A stretch of 64,000 nt of DNA from Paenibacillus sp. EZ-K15 (GCF_002573715.1 NZ_PDHM01000012.1:497368-561367), one strand, 5' to 3'. Shown: positions 16,972 to 26,301, numbered from the stretch's first letter. Translations and numbers: made by a program. Notes: generated from the sequence alone by a model not told the origin.

Positions 16972-17901
16972 TTGAAAGCAGGCCAACTGAATAGAACCAC
17001 GCACCCAACCCTCGGGCGGATCAAAAAGAACTGGGGCCTGTATTTGCTGCTGCTGCCTGCGGTTGTGCTGGTTTTGTTATTTTCTTACGTACCGATGTAC
17101 GGGATCTTGATCGCATTTAAGGACTACAGTCCCGCCCTCGGGATTATGGACAGTCCATGGGCGGGTCTGAAGTATTTTGAGAAGTTTTTTAACTCCTATC
17201 AATTCTCGACAACGATCACCAACACGATTGTAATCAGCTTATACAGCGTTGCGACGTTCCCGATTCCAATCATGCTTGCACTGATGGTCAATCAAATGCG
17301 CCAGAATTGGTTCAAGCGCTTCTTCCAGACGGTAACCTATATGCCGCATTTTATATCCACGGTCGTGATGGTCGGACTCATGCTGATTCTGTTCTCGCCG
17401 GGCTCGGGATTGATCGGGAATATATTCCGTCTATTCGGTGCGGAAGCGCCGAACCTGATGGGATCGGCCGGCTTGTTCAGCAGTGTGTATGTATGGTCGG
17501 ATGTGTGGCAGCATACGGGCTGGGACAGCATTATCTATATCGCGGCGTTATCTGCGGTGAGCCCCAGCTTGTACGAAGCGGCCACGATGGACGGGGCAAG
17601 CCGGTGGCAAAAAATCCGGTTTATCGATATCCCGATGCTGATGCCAACGGTCGTGACCCTGCTCATTTTGCGGATCGGCAGCTTGCTTGGTGTCGGCTTC
17701 GAGAAGGTTTATCTCATGCAAAACAGTCTCAATATTACCTCCAGCGAGGTCATCTCCACGTATGTGTACAAAATCGGCATGCTGAGCAGCCAATTCAGCT
17801 TCTCGTCGGCGATCAATCTGTTTAATACGGTCATTAATTTTGTTCTGTTGATTCTGGTCAACCAGATTTCGAAAAAATATAGCGAGAACAGTTTGTGGTA
17901 A
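16972..17901 (+). CDS. LplB-type ABC transporter permease
   Basis: A 309-residue MalF-like permease of the LplB/YteP group. A KKNWGLYLLLLPA start leads into six membrane segments, with YEAATMDGASRWQKIRFIDI as the EAA loop that docks the ATPase. It starts with TTG at 16972 behind AAAGGGG; no nearby ATG is better. It is the first gene of a three-gene CUT1 uptake operon (permease, permease, binding lipoprotein), divergent from its YesMN pair, and imports an unidentified oligosaccharide. Confidence 0.9.
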   Translation: MKAGQLNRTTHPTLGRIKKNWGLYLLLLPAVVLVLLFSYVPMYGILIAFKDYSPALGIMDSPWAGLKYFEKFFNSYQFSTTITNTIVISLYSVATFPIPIMLALMVNQMRQNWFKRFFQTVTYMPHFISTVVMVGLMLILFSPGSGLIGNIFRLFGAEAPNLMGSAGLFSSVYVWSDVWQHTGWDSIIYIAALSAVSPSLYEAATMDGASRWQKIRFIDIPMLMPTVVTLLILRIGSLLGVGFEKVYLMQNSLNITSSEVISTYVYKIGMLSSQFSFSSAINLFNTVINFVLLILVNQISKKYSENSLW

Positions 17902-17921
17902 CGCAAGAGAGGAAGGGTTCT

Positions 17922-18842
17922 ATGGGCGTAGTGGAAATAAGAGAGAAGACGGCGCCAAGGCAGAGGAATACCCGATCTTCCGACAGGGTGCTGGAAATCG
18001 GCCTGTATGTATTCGCCGTCTTGATGCTGATCGTGTTAATTTATCCGCTGTACTTCATCATCATCGCTTCGTTCAGCGAGCCGGCCGCGGTTGCGAATGG
18101 ACAGGTATGGCTGTGGCCTGAGGATTTTACGCTGGCAGGCTATCAAGAATTGCTGAAGCACTCTAATATATGGATTGGGTACCGAAACACGATTGTGTAT
18201 ACGATTGTAGGTACCGCCATCGGCTTGGTGGTTAATATTTCTGCAGCTTACGCGCTCTCGCGAAAAGATCTCGTAGGTCGCAAATATATATCGCTGCTCT
18301 TTATTTTTACGATGTTTTTTAATGGCGGTTTGATTCCGACCTTTATGACGATCCGCGATTTCCATCTGTACGATACGTTTCTTGTCATGGTGCTGCCGTT
18401 CTCGGTTGCCGCCTTTAACATCATTGTGGCACGGACTTTTTTCCAGAGCAGCATTCCGGAGGATTTATGGGAGGCGGCTCAGCTTGATGGCTGCGGAAAT
18501 CTGAGATATTTCATGACCATCGTAATTCCGCTATCGAAAGCAGTCATCTCGGTCATTGCCTTGTGGACGGCCGTGGGTCATTGGAACTCCTATTTCAATG
18601 CCCTGATCTATTTAAAAGATACGAACCTGTACCCGCTGCAGCTCATTCTGCGAAATATTCTGGTCACCAACCAGATGCAGTCCGCCATGGGTACCGGAGA
18701 GGCCGCGGCCATAGCGCTGCGACTCGCCAATATTATGCGTTATGCGGTCATTATCGTCGCAACGGTACCGATCATGTGCGTCTACCCGTTCGTGCAGAAG
18801 TATTTCAATCAGGGGGTGATGATCGGAGCCGTGAAGTCGTAA
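17922..18842 (+). CDS. YtcP/LplC-type ABC transporter permease
   Basis: A 306-residue MalG-like permease, with six membrane segments and the EAA loop PEDLWEAAQLDGCGNLRYFM. The C-terminus YFNQGVMIGAVKS is characteristic of the YtcP/LplC group. The ATG at 17922 follows GAGGAAGG, 20 bases after the stop of the first permease; an in-frame GTG at 17895 overlaps that gene but lacks a site. It forms the channel with the preceding permease. Confidence 0.9.
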   Translation: MGVVEIREKTAPRQRNTRSSDRVLEIGLYVFAVLMLIVLIYPLYFIIIASFSEPAAVANGQVWLWPEDFTLAGYQELLKHSNIWIGYRNTIVYTIVGTAIGLVVNISAAYALSRKDLVGRKYISLLFIFTMFFNGGLIPTFMTIRDFHLYDTFLVMVLPFSVAAFNIIVARTFFQSSIPEDLWEAAQLDGCGNLRYFMTIVIPLSKAVISVIALWTAVGHWNSYFNALIYLKDTNLYPLQLILRNILVTNQMQSAMGTGEAAAIALRLANIMRYAVIIVATVPIMCVYPFVQKYFNQGVMIGAVKS

Positions 18843-18886
18843 AGCCGGATGGATCTATTAAAAATAATAATTGGGGGAATGGTTGA

Positions 18887-20506
18887 ATGGGAACAAATAA
18901 GGCAATGAGGAGACATCGTCTGAAGCTGGCTGCCGCCATCATATTGGCCGTAATCCTGCTGCTAAACTTGGCGGGCTGCAGCGGCGGCAAGAGCAATGAC
19001 ACCACGACGGATGCCGAAGCGGCTTTTAACAAAGAAGGTCTGCCGATTGTCAATGAGCCGATAACGCTGGACGTACTGACGGTTCGCTGGGGCAACATGG
19101 GGGATACATTCCTCCAGAACCAGTGGCTCAAGGATTTAGAGAAGGAGACCAATGTCAAAATCAATTGGCAAATCATGTCCTCCAATGACTGGGGCGAGCA
19201 AAAATCGATCATGCTGGCCAGCGGTACGCTGCCGGATATTATTTTCGGCGATATCGTATTCAGCGATTCCGACATCGTGAACAACCTGTCGTATTTCCGC
19301 CCGCTGGATGACTACATCGATCAATACATGCCGAACCTGAAAGCGGCGCTGGAAGAAACGCCCGAGATGAAGAAGATGAGCACATTCCCCGACGGGAAAA
19401 TCTACTCCTTGCCGGCGCGGCTGCCGTCAAGGCCGAAAGCATCGATCCAGCCGATCATTAACAAAACATGGCTCGATCAACTTGGGTTGGACATTCCGGA
19501 CAACACAGACGAGCTGTACGAGGTGTTCAAGGCGTTTAAAGAACAGGATCCGAACGGCAATGGCAAGGCCGACGAAATTCCGGTCAGCGGATCGGGGAAC
19601 ATCAGCATCGACCTGTTGAACCCGTTCGGGATCACGGACATCAACGGAAACAGCATGATGGTCATCGATAACGAGCCCGTGTTCTACCCGGTGACGGAGA
19701 ACTACAAGGAAGCGATCAAGTGGGCACATAAGCTGTATTCGGAAGGCCTGATCGACCAGGAGATCTTCACGCAGGACAGCACCATGTCCACGGCGAAGCA
19801 TCAGAATCCGGATGCGGCGCTGATCGGTTTCTCAAACCAATGGGTGCCGGATGCGGTGTTCGGGAAATGGAAGGATCAATATATTGCGATTCCGTCCATC
19901 GCCGGACCTGACGGAAACAGGTATCAGGGCGGCGAGCCGCAAGGCATGAGCCTGCGGAGAAACGAGTTCCTTATCACCACGTCGAACAAGTATCCGGAAA
20001 TTTCGGCTCGCTTCGCGGACCAGTTCTACACCAATGAAGCGAGCATCCAAAATTTCTGGGGCGCCATCGGCACGGTGATTCAGAAGAACGACGACGGAAC
20101 GTTTACGCTCATGAGTCCGCCGGAAGGCACGAGTGCGGATGCGTGGTACTGGGAGCAATCCGTAAGGGATTTCGGTCCCAAGTACGTAAGCCCGAGCTTC
20201 GAGAAAAACATCATACTGGATGAGACCACGGGCGACGGTTTGAAGCTGGTCATCGACAAGTTGGGCAGCGATTATGTAACGACGCCGTTCCCGAACGTGA
20301 TGTACAGCGCCGAAGAATTCCAGGAGCTGCCTACGCTGACAACGGATATCGACGGTTATGTCGGCACCACCCGCGCGAAGTGGATATCCGAAGGCAATAT
20401 CGATGCGGAATGGGACGCTTACGTCAAGCAGCTGAACGATATGGGCCTTGAGCGGCTGGTACAAATCCGCAAGGAAGCCTATCAGCGGTATATCAGCGTG
20501 AAATAG
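18887..20506 (+). CDS. LplA-type extracellular solute-binding lipoprotein
   Basis: 539 residues, the large size typical of LplA/YtcQ receptors. It has a positively charged N-terminus, a hydrophobic segment and lipobox LAGC near residues 25-28. DEIPVSGSG and SNKYPEISARFADQFY are typical of this group, which binds complex glycans. It starts at an ATG after GGGGGAATGG, 44 bases downstream of the second permease. It ends the uptake operon; a hairpin follows. Confidence 0.9.
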   Translation: MGTNKAMRRHRLKLAAAIILAVILLLNLAGCSGGKSNDTTTDAEAAFNKEGLPIVNEPITLDVLTVRWGNMGDTFLQNQWLKDLEKETNVKINWQIMSSNDWGEQKSIMLASGTLPDIIFGDIVFSDSDIVNNLSYFRPLDDYIDQYMPNLKAALEETPEMKKMSTFPDGKIYSLPARLPSRPKASIQPIINKTWLDQLGLDIPDNTDELYEVFKAFKEQDPNGNGKADEIPVSGSGNISIDLLNPFGITDINGNSMMVIDNEPVFYPVTENYKEAIKWAHKLYSEGLIDQEIFTQDSTMSTAKHQNPDAALIGFSNQWVPDAVFGKWKDQYIAIPSIAGPDGNRYQGGEPQGMSLRRNEFLITTSNKYPEISARFADQFYTNEASIQNFWGAIGTVIQKNDDGTFTLMSPPEGTSADAWYWEQSVRDFGPKYVSPSFEKNIILDETTGDGLKLVIDKLGSDYVTTPFPNVMYSAEEFQELPTLTTDIDGYVGTTRAKWISEGNIDAEWDAYVKQLNDMGLERLVQIRKEAYQRYISVK

Positions 20507-20527
20507 TGACTGCTATGTTACATCTGA

Positions 20528-20560
20528 CTGCCCTGCAGATCGACACGCTGCGGGGCAGTA
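20528..20560 (+). terminator. Hairpin after the binding-lipoprotein gene, probable terminator
   Basis: GACTGCCCTGCAG and a CTGCGGGGCAGT arm form a GC-rich stem. Only a short T stretch follows, so termination may be partial. Confidence 0.5.
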
Positions 20561-20857
20561 ACATTTCGAACGATGACGAAACTGTGATTTATTTTATACG
20601 ATCAGCTTCAACGGAGAAGGCGGAATTGTTTTGGAGAAGCGAAGCGTTCCCCTGAAAGCTTTCCATCGGAAAGCTCGCAACGAAAGCATATGCTATCCCC
20701 GGATTTCAACAATTATTCATTTCATTCCGAAAAAATCCGGGGGTAACAGGGATCGGAAAAACAATCCGCATGCGCAGTGATGAGTTTCGGTTCATCCCTA
20801 AAATCTACACGAGCAACATCCTAGTGATAGATAGATTTATAAACAAGGAGTGTTTCG
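20561..20857 (+). promoter_or_regulatory. Intergenic region with two inverted repeats before an oxidoreductase gene
   Basis: Two inverted repeats are visible: AGCTTTCC-ATC-GGAAAGCT (20657-20675, perfect 8-bp stem) and CCCCGGATTT (20697-20706) with AAATCCGGGG (20733-20742, perfect 10-bp arms, 26-base loop). They may be operators or leader structures of the downstream gene. No clear T-run or promoter was identified. Confidence 0.4.
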
Positions 20858-21943
20858 ATGATGAACAAATTTCGAATCGGCTTAATTGGTCTGGGTGGAA
20901 TGGCGCAGGAGCACATCCGCTGGATGAATGAAGAGAATACGTATCAATTTGTGGCCGTGAGCGACGTCAATGGCGAAGCCGTGGACAGAGTAGGCCATCA
21001 GCTGGGGATTGAGGGTGGCAAGCGCTATGCGGACTTTAAGGATTTAATTGAGGATCCTGACGTCGATGCCGTCATTTCGGTTACGCCTAACAACGTGCAC
21101 GCGGATATTATCAGCGCATGCTTGCAAGCGGGCAAACCTTTTTTGACGGAAAAACCATTTACGCGAGTGCTCGAAGAGGCCATCCCCTTGCTGGAGTTAT
21201 ATGAGAAGTTGCCCGTTCCGGCTATGATTGGCTTTACATACCGTTATACGCCGGCTTTTCGTTATGCCAGGGAACTCATCCGTACAGGCAAACTCGGGAC
21301 GATCCGTCACTTCTCTATTCAGTATTTGCAAGGGTTTGGCGTGCCGAACCAGCAGGTTCCCTACATGTGGAGATACAACAAAGCCATCACAGGGACGGGG
21401 ACCCTGGGAGATTTGGGTTCGCATATGATCGATATGGCCCGATTTCTGTTTGGAGAATTTGAAGAAATTACGGCCCAGCTACATACCATCATTCCAGAAC
21501 GTAGGGACCCGGTAACGGGAGCGATGGCCAAGATCGAAGTTGATGATTTTGCCAGCTTTCAGGCACGGATGGCCGATGGCATGATGGGCGTGTTCCAGAC
21601 ATCACGCAATGCGTTCGGTTCAAGCAACCAGCATGAGGTGTCCATTTACGGCGATCATGGCACGGTCCATGCCAGCACATTGGACCCGGAACGGGTGGTA
21701 TGGATTCGCGAAGAAGAGCCCGGGCAGCTGGCTAGAACGACCATGGAAGTGCCGCAGCATTGCAAGGTCAAGCAGTATGCCGATTTTGCCGCGATATTGC
21801 GGGGGACGCCTGCCGATGGAGTCCCCGGGTTTATGGACGGATACCGGAATCAAGAGGTGCTGGATGCGGTCGTTAGAGCAAGCGAGACCAAGGCGGTGGT
21901 AGAGCTTCGAAATACGGGCCAACGAATCCAGAGTTTGTCATAA
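20858..21943 (+). CDS. Gfo/Idh/MocA family oxidoreductase
   Basis: 361 residues. It has an N-terminal NAD-binding fold (IGLIGLGGMAQEHIRW), VDAVISVTPNNVHADII and PFLTEKPFTRVL with the EKP motif, then GTLGDLGSHMIDMARFLFG with the active-site-region Asp and His of the C-terminal domain. AAGGAGTG precedes the start. It lies 351 bp downstream of the sugar uptake operon in the same direction and probably works on the imported sugar. Its last six bases overlap the convergent membrane protein gene. Substrate unknown. Confidence 0.9.
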   Translation: MMNKFRIGLIGLGGMAQEHIRWMNEENTYQFVAVSDVNGEAVDRVGHQLGIEGGKRYADFKDLIEDPDVDAVISVTPNNVHADIISACLQAGKPFLTEKPFTRVLEEAIPLLELYEKLPVPAMIGFTYRYTPAFRYARELIRTGKLGTIRHFSIQYLQGFGVPNQQVPYMWRYNKAITGTGTLGDLGSHMIDMARFLFGEFEEITAQLHTIIPERRDPVTGAMAKIEVDDFASFQARMADGMMGVFQTSRNAFGSSNQHEVSIYGDHGTVHASTLDPERVVWIREEEPGQLARTTMEVPQHCKVKQYADFAAILRGTPADGVPGFMDGYRNQEVLDAVVRASETKAVVELRNTGQRIQSLS

Positions 21944-22912
21944 CGTCTTGCCCATCCAGATATACAGCGCCATCAAAGTGAACAGAAACAGGCAAAAGTT
22001 AACGCTTACAAATAATCCGCGAAGGAACGCGGAGCGGTGGAATTGAAATGGAGTTTTAAGCTCACCCGTACCTTCGATTAGGAATAAGATCAGTACCGTG
22101 TGAATGATCGTATGGCCAATGACTTCTTTGTAACCGAATACAAGGCTTGTCATAATAAAAATGCCAGATACCAGCAGAGCGGTGAATCGGCTCATGATGC
22201 CCACGATAAATGCCCACGCCAGTCCAATTTCGACAAAAGCGCTGATCATGACGAAATGCTCAATGGTAAATCCGAAGGTAGGAAGTCCGTAGCTGCCCAT
22301 TACGGTGCAAGCGAGCTCGGGGATGGTCAGTTTTTCCATGGCAAGCCAAGCAAGGGACATGCCCGTGCATATATACATGACGGGAGCAGCCGTTCTTTTT
22401 ATTGGAGTGCCGCACACAAACAGATAATATACAATACCGAGATAGATTAAATAATCGATGGAATGAAAAATGCCGTAGGTTAATGAAGCTTGTAGATAGA
22501 GCAAGAATAGGATGGCACCGCTCACCGGCAATGTGCGTTTATAGAGCAGGCAGGCTGCGGCGGCGGAGAGACCGAGGATAATCCACATGGAATTGGTTTT
22601 GAACTCGGGTGCCAGGTAAGAGCCGCTCAGAAGCTGCAGCACCAGGCCGATGGCCAGCCCTATGCGCAGAATGACTTCGGTATGGGGCCTTAGTCTGTGC
22701 AGCCATTGGTGAATTTTCATGACGGGCCTCATCTTACCCAAGGGATCGTGAAAGGCGCAGGTGAGTAATAGGATCAACAATGTAAACGCTAACCAAAACA
22801 GGAACGTCAGCGTAACGATACGCGGAAAGGGCAGGGGGACCCATTCAAAGTTGTCCGTAAACCATTTGACATGAATATAGATGTTGCTAATATTGGAGAA
22901 ATGCATTACCAT
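21938..22912 (-). CDS. Multi-pass membrane protein, DoxX-like
   Basis: 324 residues with about eight to nine hydrophobic segments. The second half (YLFVCGTPIKRTAAPVMYI, IEHFVMISAFVEIGLAWAFI, SRFTALLVSGIFIMTSLVFG) resembles the four-helix DoxX/SURF4-type fold, and EKLTIPE after a membrane helix is typical of that group. No catalytic motif is seen and no function can be assigned. GGGAGG lies ten bases before the ATG at 22912. It is monocistronic and convergent with the oxidoreductase, overlapping it by six bases. Confidence 0.7.
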   Translation of the reverse strand: MVMHFSNISNIYIHVKWFTDNFEWVPLPFPRIVTLTFLFWLAFTLLILLLTCAFHDPLGKMRPVMKIHQWLHRLRPHTEVILRIGLAIGLVLQLLSGSYLAPEFKTNSMWIILGLSAAAACLLYKRTLPVSGAILFLLYLQASLTYGIFHSIDYLIYLGIVYYLFVCGTPIKRTAAPVMYICTGMSLAWLAMEKLTIPELACTVMGSYGLPTFGFTIEHFVMISAFVEIGLAWAFIVGIMSRFTALLVSGIFIMTSLVFGYKEVIGHTIIHTVLILFLIEGTGELKTPFQFHRSAFLRGLFVSVNFCLFLFTLMALYIWMGKTL

Positions 22913-23073
22913 TCAATCAGTTCCTCCCTTAACCAACTCTAGTCACCTATCCAAGATAATACAATATTAGATAAAAAAGTATATTGTTGGATGAATATAT
23001 CCCCCATTTTGAAAATATTATCCCTTAAGAGCATTGCTAGGCAGTATTTGACTTTACAGTCATAGTGTCACCA

Positions 23074-23108
23074 AACAAGCCGATCCATCCGGATCGGCTT
23101 GTTTTTTT
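23074..23108 (+). terminator. Strong orphan terminator with no gene upstream on its strand
   Basis: AACAAGCCGATCC (23074-23086) and GGATCGGCTTGTT (23091-23103) form a perfect 13-bp stem followed by a T run on the plus strand. It lies in the 364-bp gap between the divergent DoxX-like gene and cobyric acid synthase, so it either ends a short untranslated transcript or acts as a leader attenuator. No cobalamin-riboswitch conserved box was recognised before it. An AT-rich stretch (22960-23040) precedes it; no ORF is visible. Confidence 0.8.
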
Positions 23109-23228
23109 ATGTCCCATGTCCTTAGGATTCCTTATTCTATATAGTTAACATTTCGGCCAGACCAAGTTCAAGCATATTAATCTGGATTTCATGCGAGAAG
23201 AACTCCTTTAGCGATGCGATGGTTTTGC

Positions 23229-23234
23229 TATAAT
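23229..23234 (+). promoter_or_regulatory. Candidate -10 box for cobyric acid synthase
   Basis: A perfect TATAAT stands 43 bases before the start codon and downstream of the orphan terminator. The -35 region (TTTAGC at 23207) is poor. Confidence 0.4.
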
Positions 23235-23276
23235 GATGTGAGCAAGCGGTTTAAGTCAGGGAAAAGGGTGAAGAAG

Positions 23277-24908
23277 ATGAATGAAACGCAATACATAAGG
23301 GATACACCCACGAAGATCAGGAAGGGGCAGGGAGCGGTACTTATGCTGCAGGGCACGGCCTCGGACGTGGGCAAGAGCATTGTAACGACGGCGCTATGTC
23401 GCATATTTCTACAGGACGGTTATCGCACAGCTCCATACAAATCGCAAAATATGGCTCTTAATTCCTACGTGACGCTGGATGGCAAAGAGATCGGCAGAGC
23501 ACAGGGCGTACAGGCTGAAGCCTGCGGCATTGCCGCAACAACGGACATGAATCCGATCCTGATCAAGCCGATAAAGGACATGCATTCGCAAATCGTGGTC
23601 CACGGCGTTCCCCACATGCAGATGAGTGCGATGGATTACCGGACGCAGTTCCTGCCGAAGGCCAAAGAGATTGTGCTGGATGCACTGGATCGACTACGGG
23701 AGAGCTACGATATCGTTGTCATGGAGGGCGCGGGAAGTCCGGCGGAGGTCAATCTTAAGGATCGGGACATTGTTAACATGAATTTGGCGGGATGGGCGGA
23801 TTCGCCGGTTATTCTGGTTGCGGATATCGATCGCGGCGGCGTGTTCGCTTCCATTGTAGGTACGCTTGAACTGCTTGAGCCCCATGAGACGGCCAGGGTC
23901 AAAGGGTTCATCATTAACAAGTTCCGTGGGGATCTGGCGCTGCTTCAGCCGGGACTGGACTGGCTTGAAGAGCGGACAGGGATTCCCGTGCTGGGCGTAC
24001 TCCCTTATATTCAGGACATGCGAATCGAGGCCGAGGATTCGGTTGTGCTGGATGAGCTTCAATATCAGAGACAGGAACAACGCGACCTCGATATTGTCGT
24101 GATCCGGTATCCGCGTATTTCGAATTTTACGGATGTTGAAACGCTGCGCTGGGAGCCGGATGTTGTCGTTCGTTTCGTTCAATCGGTGGATGAACTTGGC
24201 ACGCCGGACGTCATTATTTTGCCTGGCACCAAGGATACGATCAGTGACCTCGGGTTCCTTCAGGATCGGGGCCTGGCCGATGAGATTTTAAGGCTGACGC
24301 AGCAGCGGGATGTGCAGTTGGTTGGCATCTGCGGAGGATATCAAATGTTGGGCGAGCAGCTGTCGGATCCGCATGCGGTCGAAGGCAGCGTTCGGGAGGC
24401 GAAGGGGCTCGGCCTGCTGCCGATTCGGACTTCTTTTTTAAAGCATAAAAGGACGGTTCGGGTGAAGGGGGAATTATTACAGCAACATCCGCTGAGGTTC
24501 GTTATATCGGATACAGAGGTCGATTCGACGATTACGGCCTATGAAATCCATATGGGCGTGACCGAATGGAGCGCCGTGTCTGACGGCTCAGGACACCGCC
24601 CGCTTTTTTCGATTGAAGCAGATGGCACAGATTCTTTAAAGGCAATAGAAGATATTCAGCCGCACCTTGAAGGGATTGCTACTTCTGATGGCCGCATATG
24701 GGGAAGCTATTTGCATGGCTTGTTTGACAATGATGTCTTCCGCAGGTCCTGGCTGAACGGCATTCGGATGAAGAAGGGGCTGATTCCAATTCCGGAAACG
24801 TTCAAAGCAGAAGAACGCAAATTCGCGGAATTTGACCGTATAGCGGACGTCGTTCGTAATCATGTGGATATGAAAAAAATATATGAAATCATCGGGTATA
24901 TGCATTGA
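23277..24908 (+). CDS. cobQ: Cobyric acid synthase (glutamine-hydrolysing)
   Basis: 543 residues. The N-terminal amidoligase domain has an ATP loop, MLQGTASDVGKSIVTTALCR, and YKSQNMALNSYVT. The C-terminal class I glutaminase-like domain has the nucleophile Cys in GICGGYQMLG and the His in GSYLHGLFDN. CobQ/CbiP adds four amide groups to adenosylcobyrinic acid a,c-diamide. The ATG at 23277 is preceded by AAAAGGGTG. It stands alone: no other cobalamin genes are in the window, so it may serve salvage or belong to a split pathway. Confidence 0.94.
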   Translation: MNETQYIRDTPTKIRKGQGAVLMLQGTASDVGKSIVTTALCRIFLQDGYRTAPYKSQNMALNSYVTLDGKEIGRAQGVQAEACGIAATTDMNPILIKPIKDMHSQIVVHGVPHMQMSAMDYRTQFLPKAKEIVLDALDRLRESYDIVVMEGAGSPAEVNLKDRDIVNMNLAGWADSPVILVADIDRGGVFASIVGTLELLEPHETARVKGFIINKFRGDLALLQPGLDWLEERTGIPVLGVLPYIQDMRIEAEDSVVLDELQYQRQEQRDLDIVVIRYPRISNFTDVETLRWEPDVVVRFVQSVDELGTPDVIILPGTKDTISDLGFLQDRGLADEILRLTQQRDVQLVGICGGYQMLGEQLSDPHAVEGSVREAKGLGLLPIRTSFLKHKRTVRVKGELLQQHPLRFVISDTEVDSTITAYEIHMGVTEWSAVSDGSGHRPLFSIEADGTDSLKAIEDIQPHLEGIATSDGRIWGSYLHGLFDNDVFRRSWLNGIRMKKGLIPIPETFKAEERKFAEFDRIADVVRNHVDMKKIYEIIGYMH

Positions 24909-24957
24909 GATACAAGGAATGCATCCGACCATTCGGGTAATAATGATGAATAGGAAG

Positions 24958-24990
24958 ATAACACCATGCACATGGCATGGTGTTATTTGC
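24958..24990 (+). terminator. Terminator after cobQ
   Basis: TAACACCATGC (24959-24969) and GCATGGTGTTA (24975-24985) form a perfect 11-bp stem with a short T stretch. Confidence 0.65.
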
Positions 24991-25010
24991 GTGGAGCGAA
25001 AAGAAAAAAG

Positions 25011-25045
25011 TTGATTAATTATAGGATAGGGGGGTATACTAAATA
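25011..25045 (+). promoter_or_regulatory. Sigma-A promoter with CsoR-like operator
   Basis: TTGATT (25011-25016) and TATACT (25035-25040), 18 bp apart, form a good promoter. The spacer and -10 contain GATAGGGGGGTATACTA, which resembles the G-tract plus GTAT operators of CsoR-family copper repressors. It sits 60 bp before a His-rich lipoprotein gene. The similarity is by eye. Confidence 0.55.
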
Positions 25046-25100
25046 TAGAGGCGGATGAAAATTCATCTTGCAGTATATCCCATGATTGGAGTGATAGCCC

Positions 25101-25973
25101 ATGTTGAATAGGAAGGGCACCATACTAACCTTAACGGGCATACTTGCTTTTGGATTGTTGACAGCATGCGATAACGCGAAGCAGGCCCCTGATACGGGCG
25201 GTCATGGCGGAAACCATGAAAAGGAAAGCGAAAGCCAGGAAACGAACGGGCACAGTGAACACGCTGGCGGTCATGAAACGGCCTCAGATCATTACAACGC
25301 TGCATTTACATGGAATGAACCGGCAAGAGCAGGCGCCGAATCTGAGCTGACGATCCAAATTACGGATAAAGACGGTGGACCTGTCCAGGATTTTGATGTC
25401 AATCATGAGAAACTCCTGCATCTGATCATAGTGAATCGCGATTTGTCCTTCTTCAACCATATTCATCCGGATTACAAGGAGAAAGGCGTATTTACCGTGA
25501 ACACCACATTCCCGGCTGGCGGCGAGTATAAATTGTTCGCAGATTTTGTGCCTAAGGGTGCTGGAGGGACCACGCTTAGCGAATGGGTTCAGATTGAGGG
25601 AGAAGCAGGGAAACCTTCGGCGATTCAACCGGATTCCAGCCTGATCAAACAAGTAAACGGCAAGGAAATTGAGCTGAGTTTAAGCAATACTTTATCGAAT
25701 GAAGAGGTTGTGCTCACCTATCATATTCAGGATGCGCAGACGAAGCAAGGCATCAGCAACCTGGAGCCTTACCTGGGTGCAGTCGGGCACGTTGTCATTC
25801 TGTCCGCAGACGCCGAGCAGTACATCCATGTGCATCCCCTGGACGAGCAGAGTACAGGACCCCAAGCGGAATTTGCTACTACCTTCCCCCACAGCGGTAT
25901 CTACAAAATCTGGGGACAATTTCAGCATCAGGGTGAAGTGATAACCGTGCCTTTTGTCGTTGAGATACAATAA
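25101..25973 (+). CDS. His-rich lipoprotein with YtkA-like domain
   Basis: 290 residues with lipobox LTAC near residues 20-23. A His/Gly-rich linker follows (GGHGGNHEK, GHSEHAGGHE, DHYN). Two beta-sandwich-like parts come next: FTWNEPARAGAESELTIQIT with LLHLIIVNRDLSFFNHIHPD, then LEPYLGAVGHVVILSADAEQ and YIHVHPLDEQ with IWGQFQHQGEVITVPFVVEI. The paired HIHP and HVHP motifs suggest metal binding, most likely copper, outside the membrane. The CsoR-like operator supports copper control. TTGGAG precedes the start. It is cotranscribed with a glutaredoxin-like gene 23 bases downstream. Confidence 0.75.
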   Translation: MLNRKGTILTLTGILAFGLLTACDNAKQAPDTGGHGGNHEKESESQETNGHSEHAGGHETASDHYNAAFTWNEPARAGAESELTIQITDKDGGPVQDFDVNHEKLLHLIIVNRDLSFFNHIHPDYKEKGVFTVNTTFPAGGEYKLFADFVPKGAGGTTLSEWVQIEGEAGKPSAIQPDSSLIKQVNGKEIELSLSNTLSNEEVVLTYHIQDAQTKQGISNLEPYLGAVGHVVILSADAEQYIHVHPLDEQSTGPQAEFATTFPHSGIYKIWGQFQHQGEVITVPFVVEIQ

Positions 25974-25996
25974 TTTCAGTTGAAGGAGTGATCGAT

Positions 25997-26236
25997 ATGA
26001 CAGAACCATTAAAAATCTACACCATCCCGACTTGCAGCGATTGCCATCATGCCAAGCGTTACTTCAAGGAGCAGGAGGTTCCGTATACGGAGTATGATTG
26101 TACGCAGAACCCGGAATATCCGGAAGAAGTGCGACGGCTGACGGGGAAACAGATTGTGCCTACGATCGTTATTGGTGACAACGTATTTATTGGATTTGCC
26201 GATAACTTTCAGGAAATCCGGGAACTGATTAAATAA
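25997..26236 (+). CDS. Glutaredoxin-like protein
   Basis: 79 residues, a single glutaredoxin fold. It has the redox pair in IPTCSDCHHAKRYF (CxxC) and the cis-Pro in KQIVPTIVIGDNVFIGF. The ATG at 25997 has GAAGGAG at a good distance; an in-frame GTG at 25988 is too close to it. It follows the His-rich lipoprotein by 23 bases, so it is probably in the same operon. It may reduce thiols or handle thiolate-bound metal. The His pair directly after the CxxC is unusual for classic glutaredoxins. Confidence 0.83.
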   Translation: MTEPLKIYTIPTCSDCHHAKRYFKEQEVPYTEYDCTQNPEYPEEVRRLTGKQIVPTIVIGDNVFIGFADNFQEIRELIK

Positions 26237-26259
26237 ATAAATGTTCATGGAAATGAAGA

Positions 26260-26301
26260 AGAAGCATGGATCGTTCCCGCGGGAGGATCTATGCTTCTTT
26301 T
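26260..26301 (+). terminator. Terminator after the glutaredoxin-like gene
   Basis: AGAAGCATGGATC (26260-26272) pairs with GATCTATGCTTCT (26286-26298) with one G-U pair, then TTTT. Confidence 0.75.

Noticed and set aside
22980..23070. Cobalamin riboswitch upstream of cobQ
   Set aside because: No B12-box-like sequence and the region before the terminator is AT-rich and unstructured.
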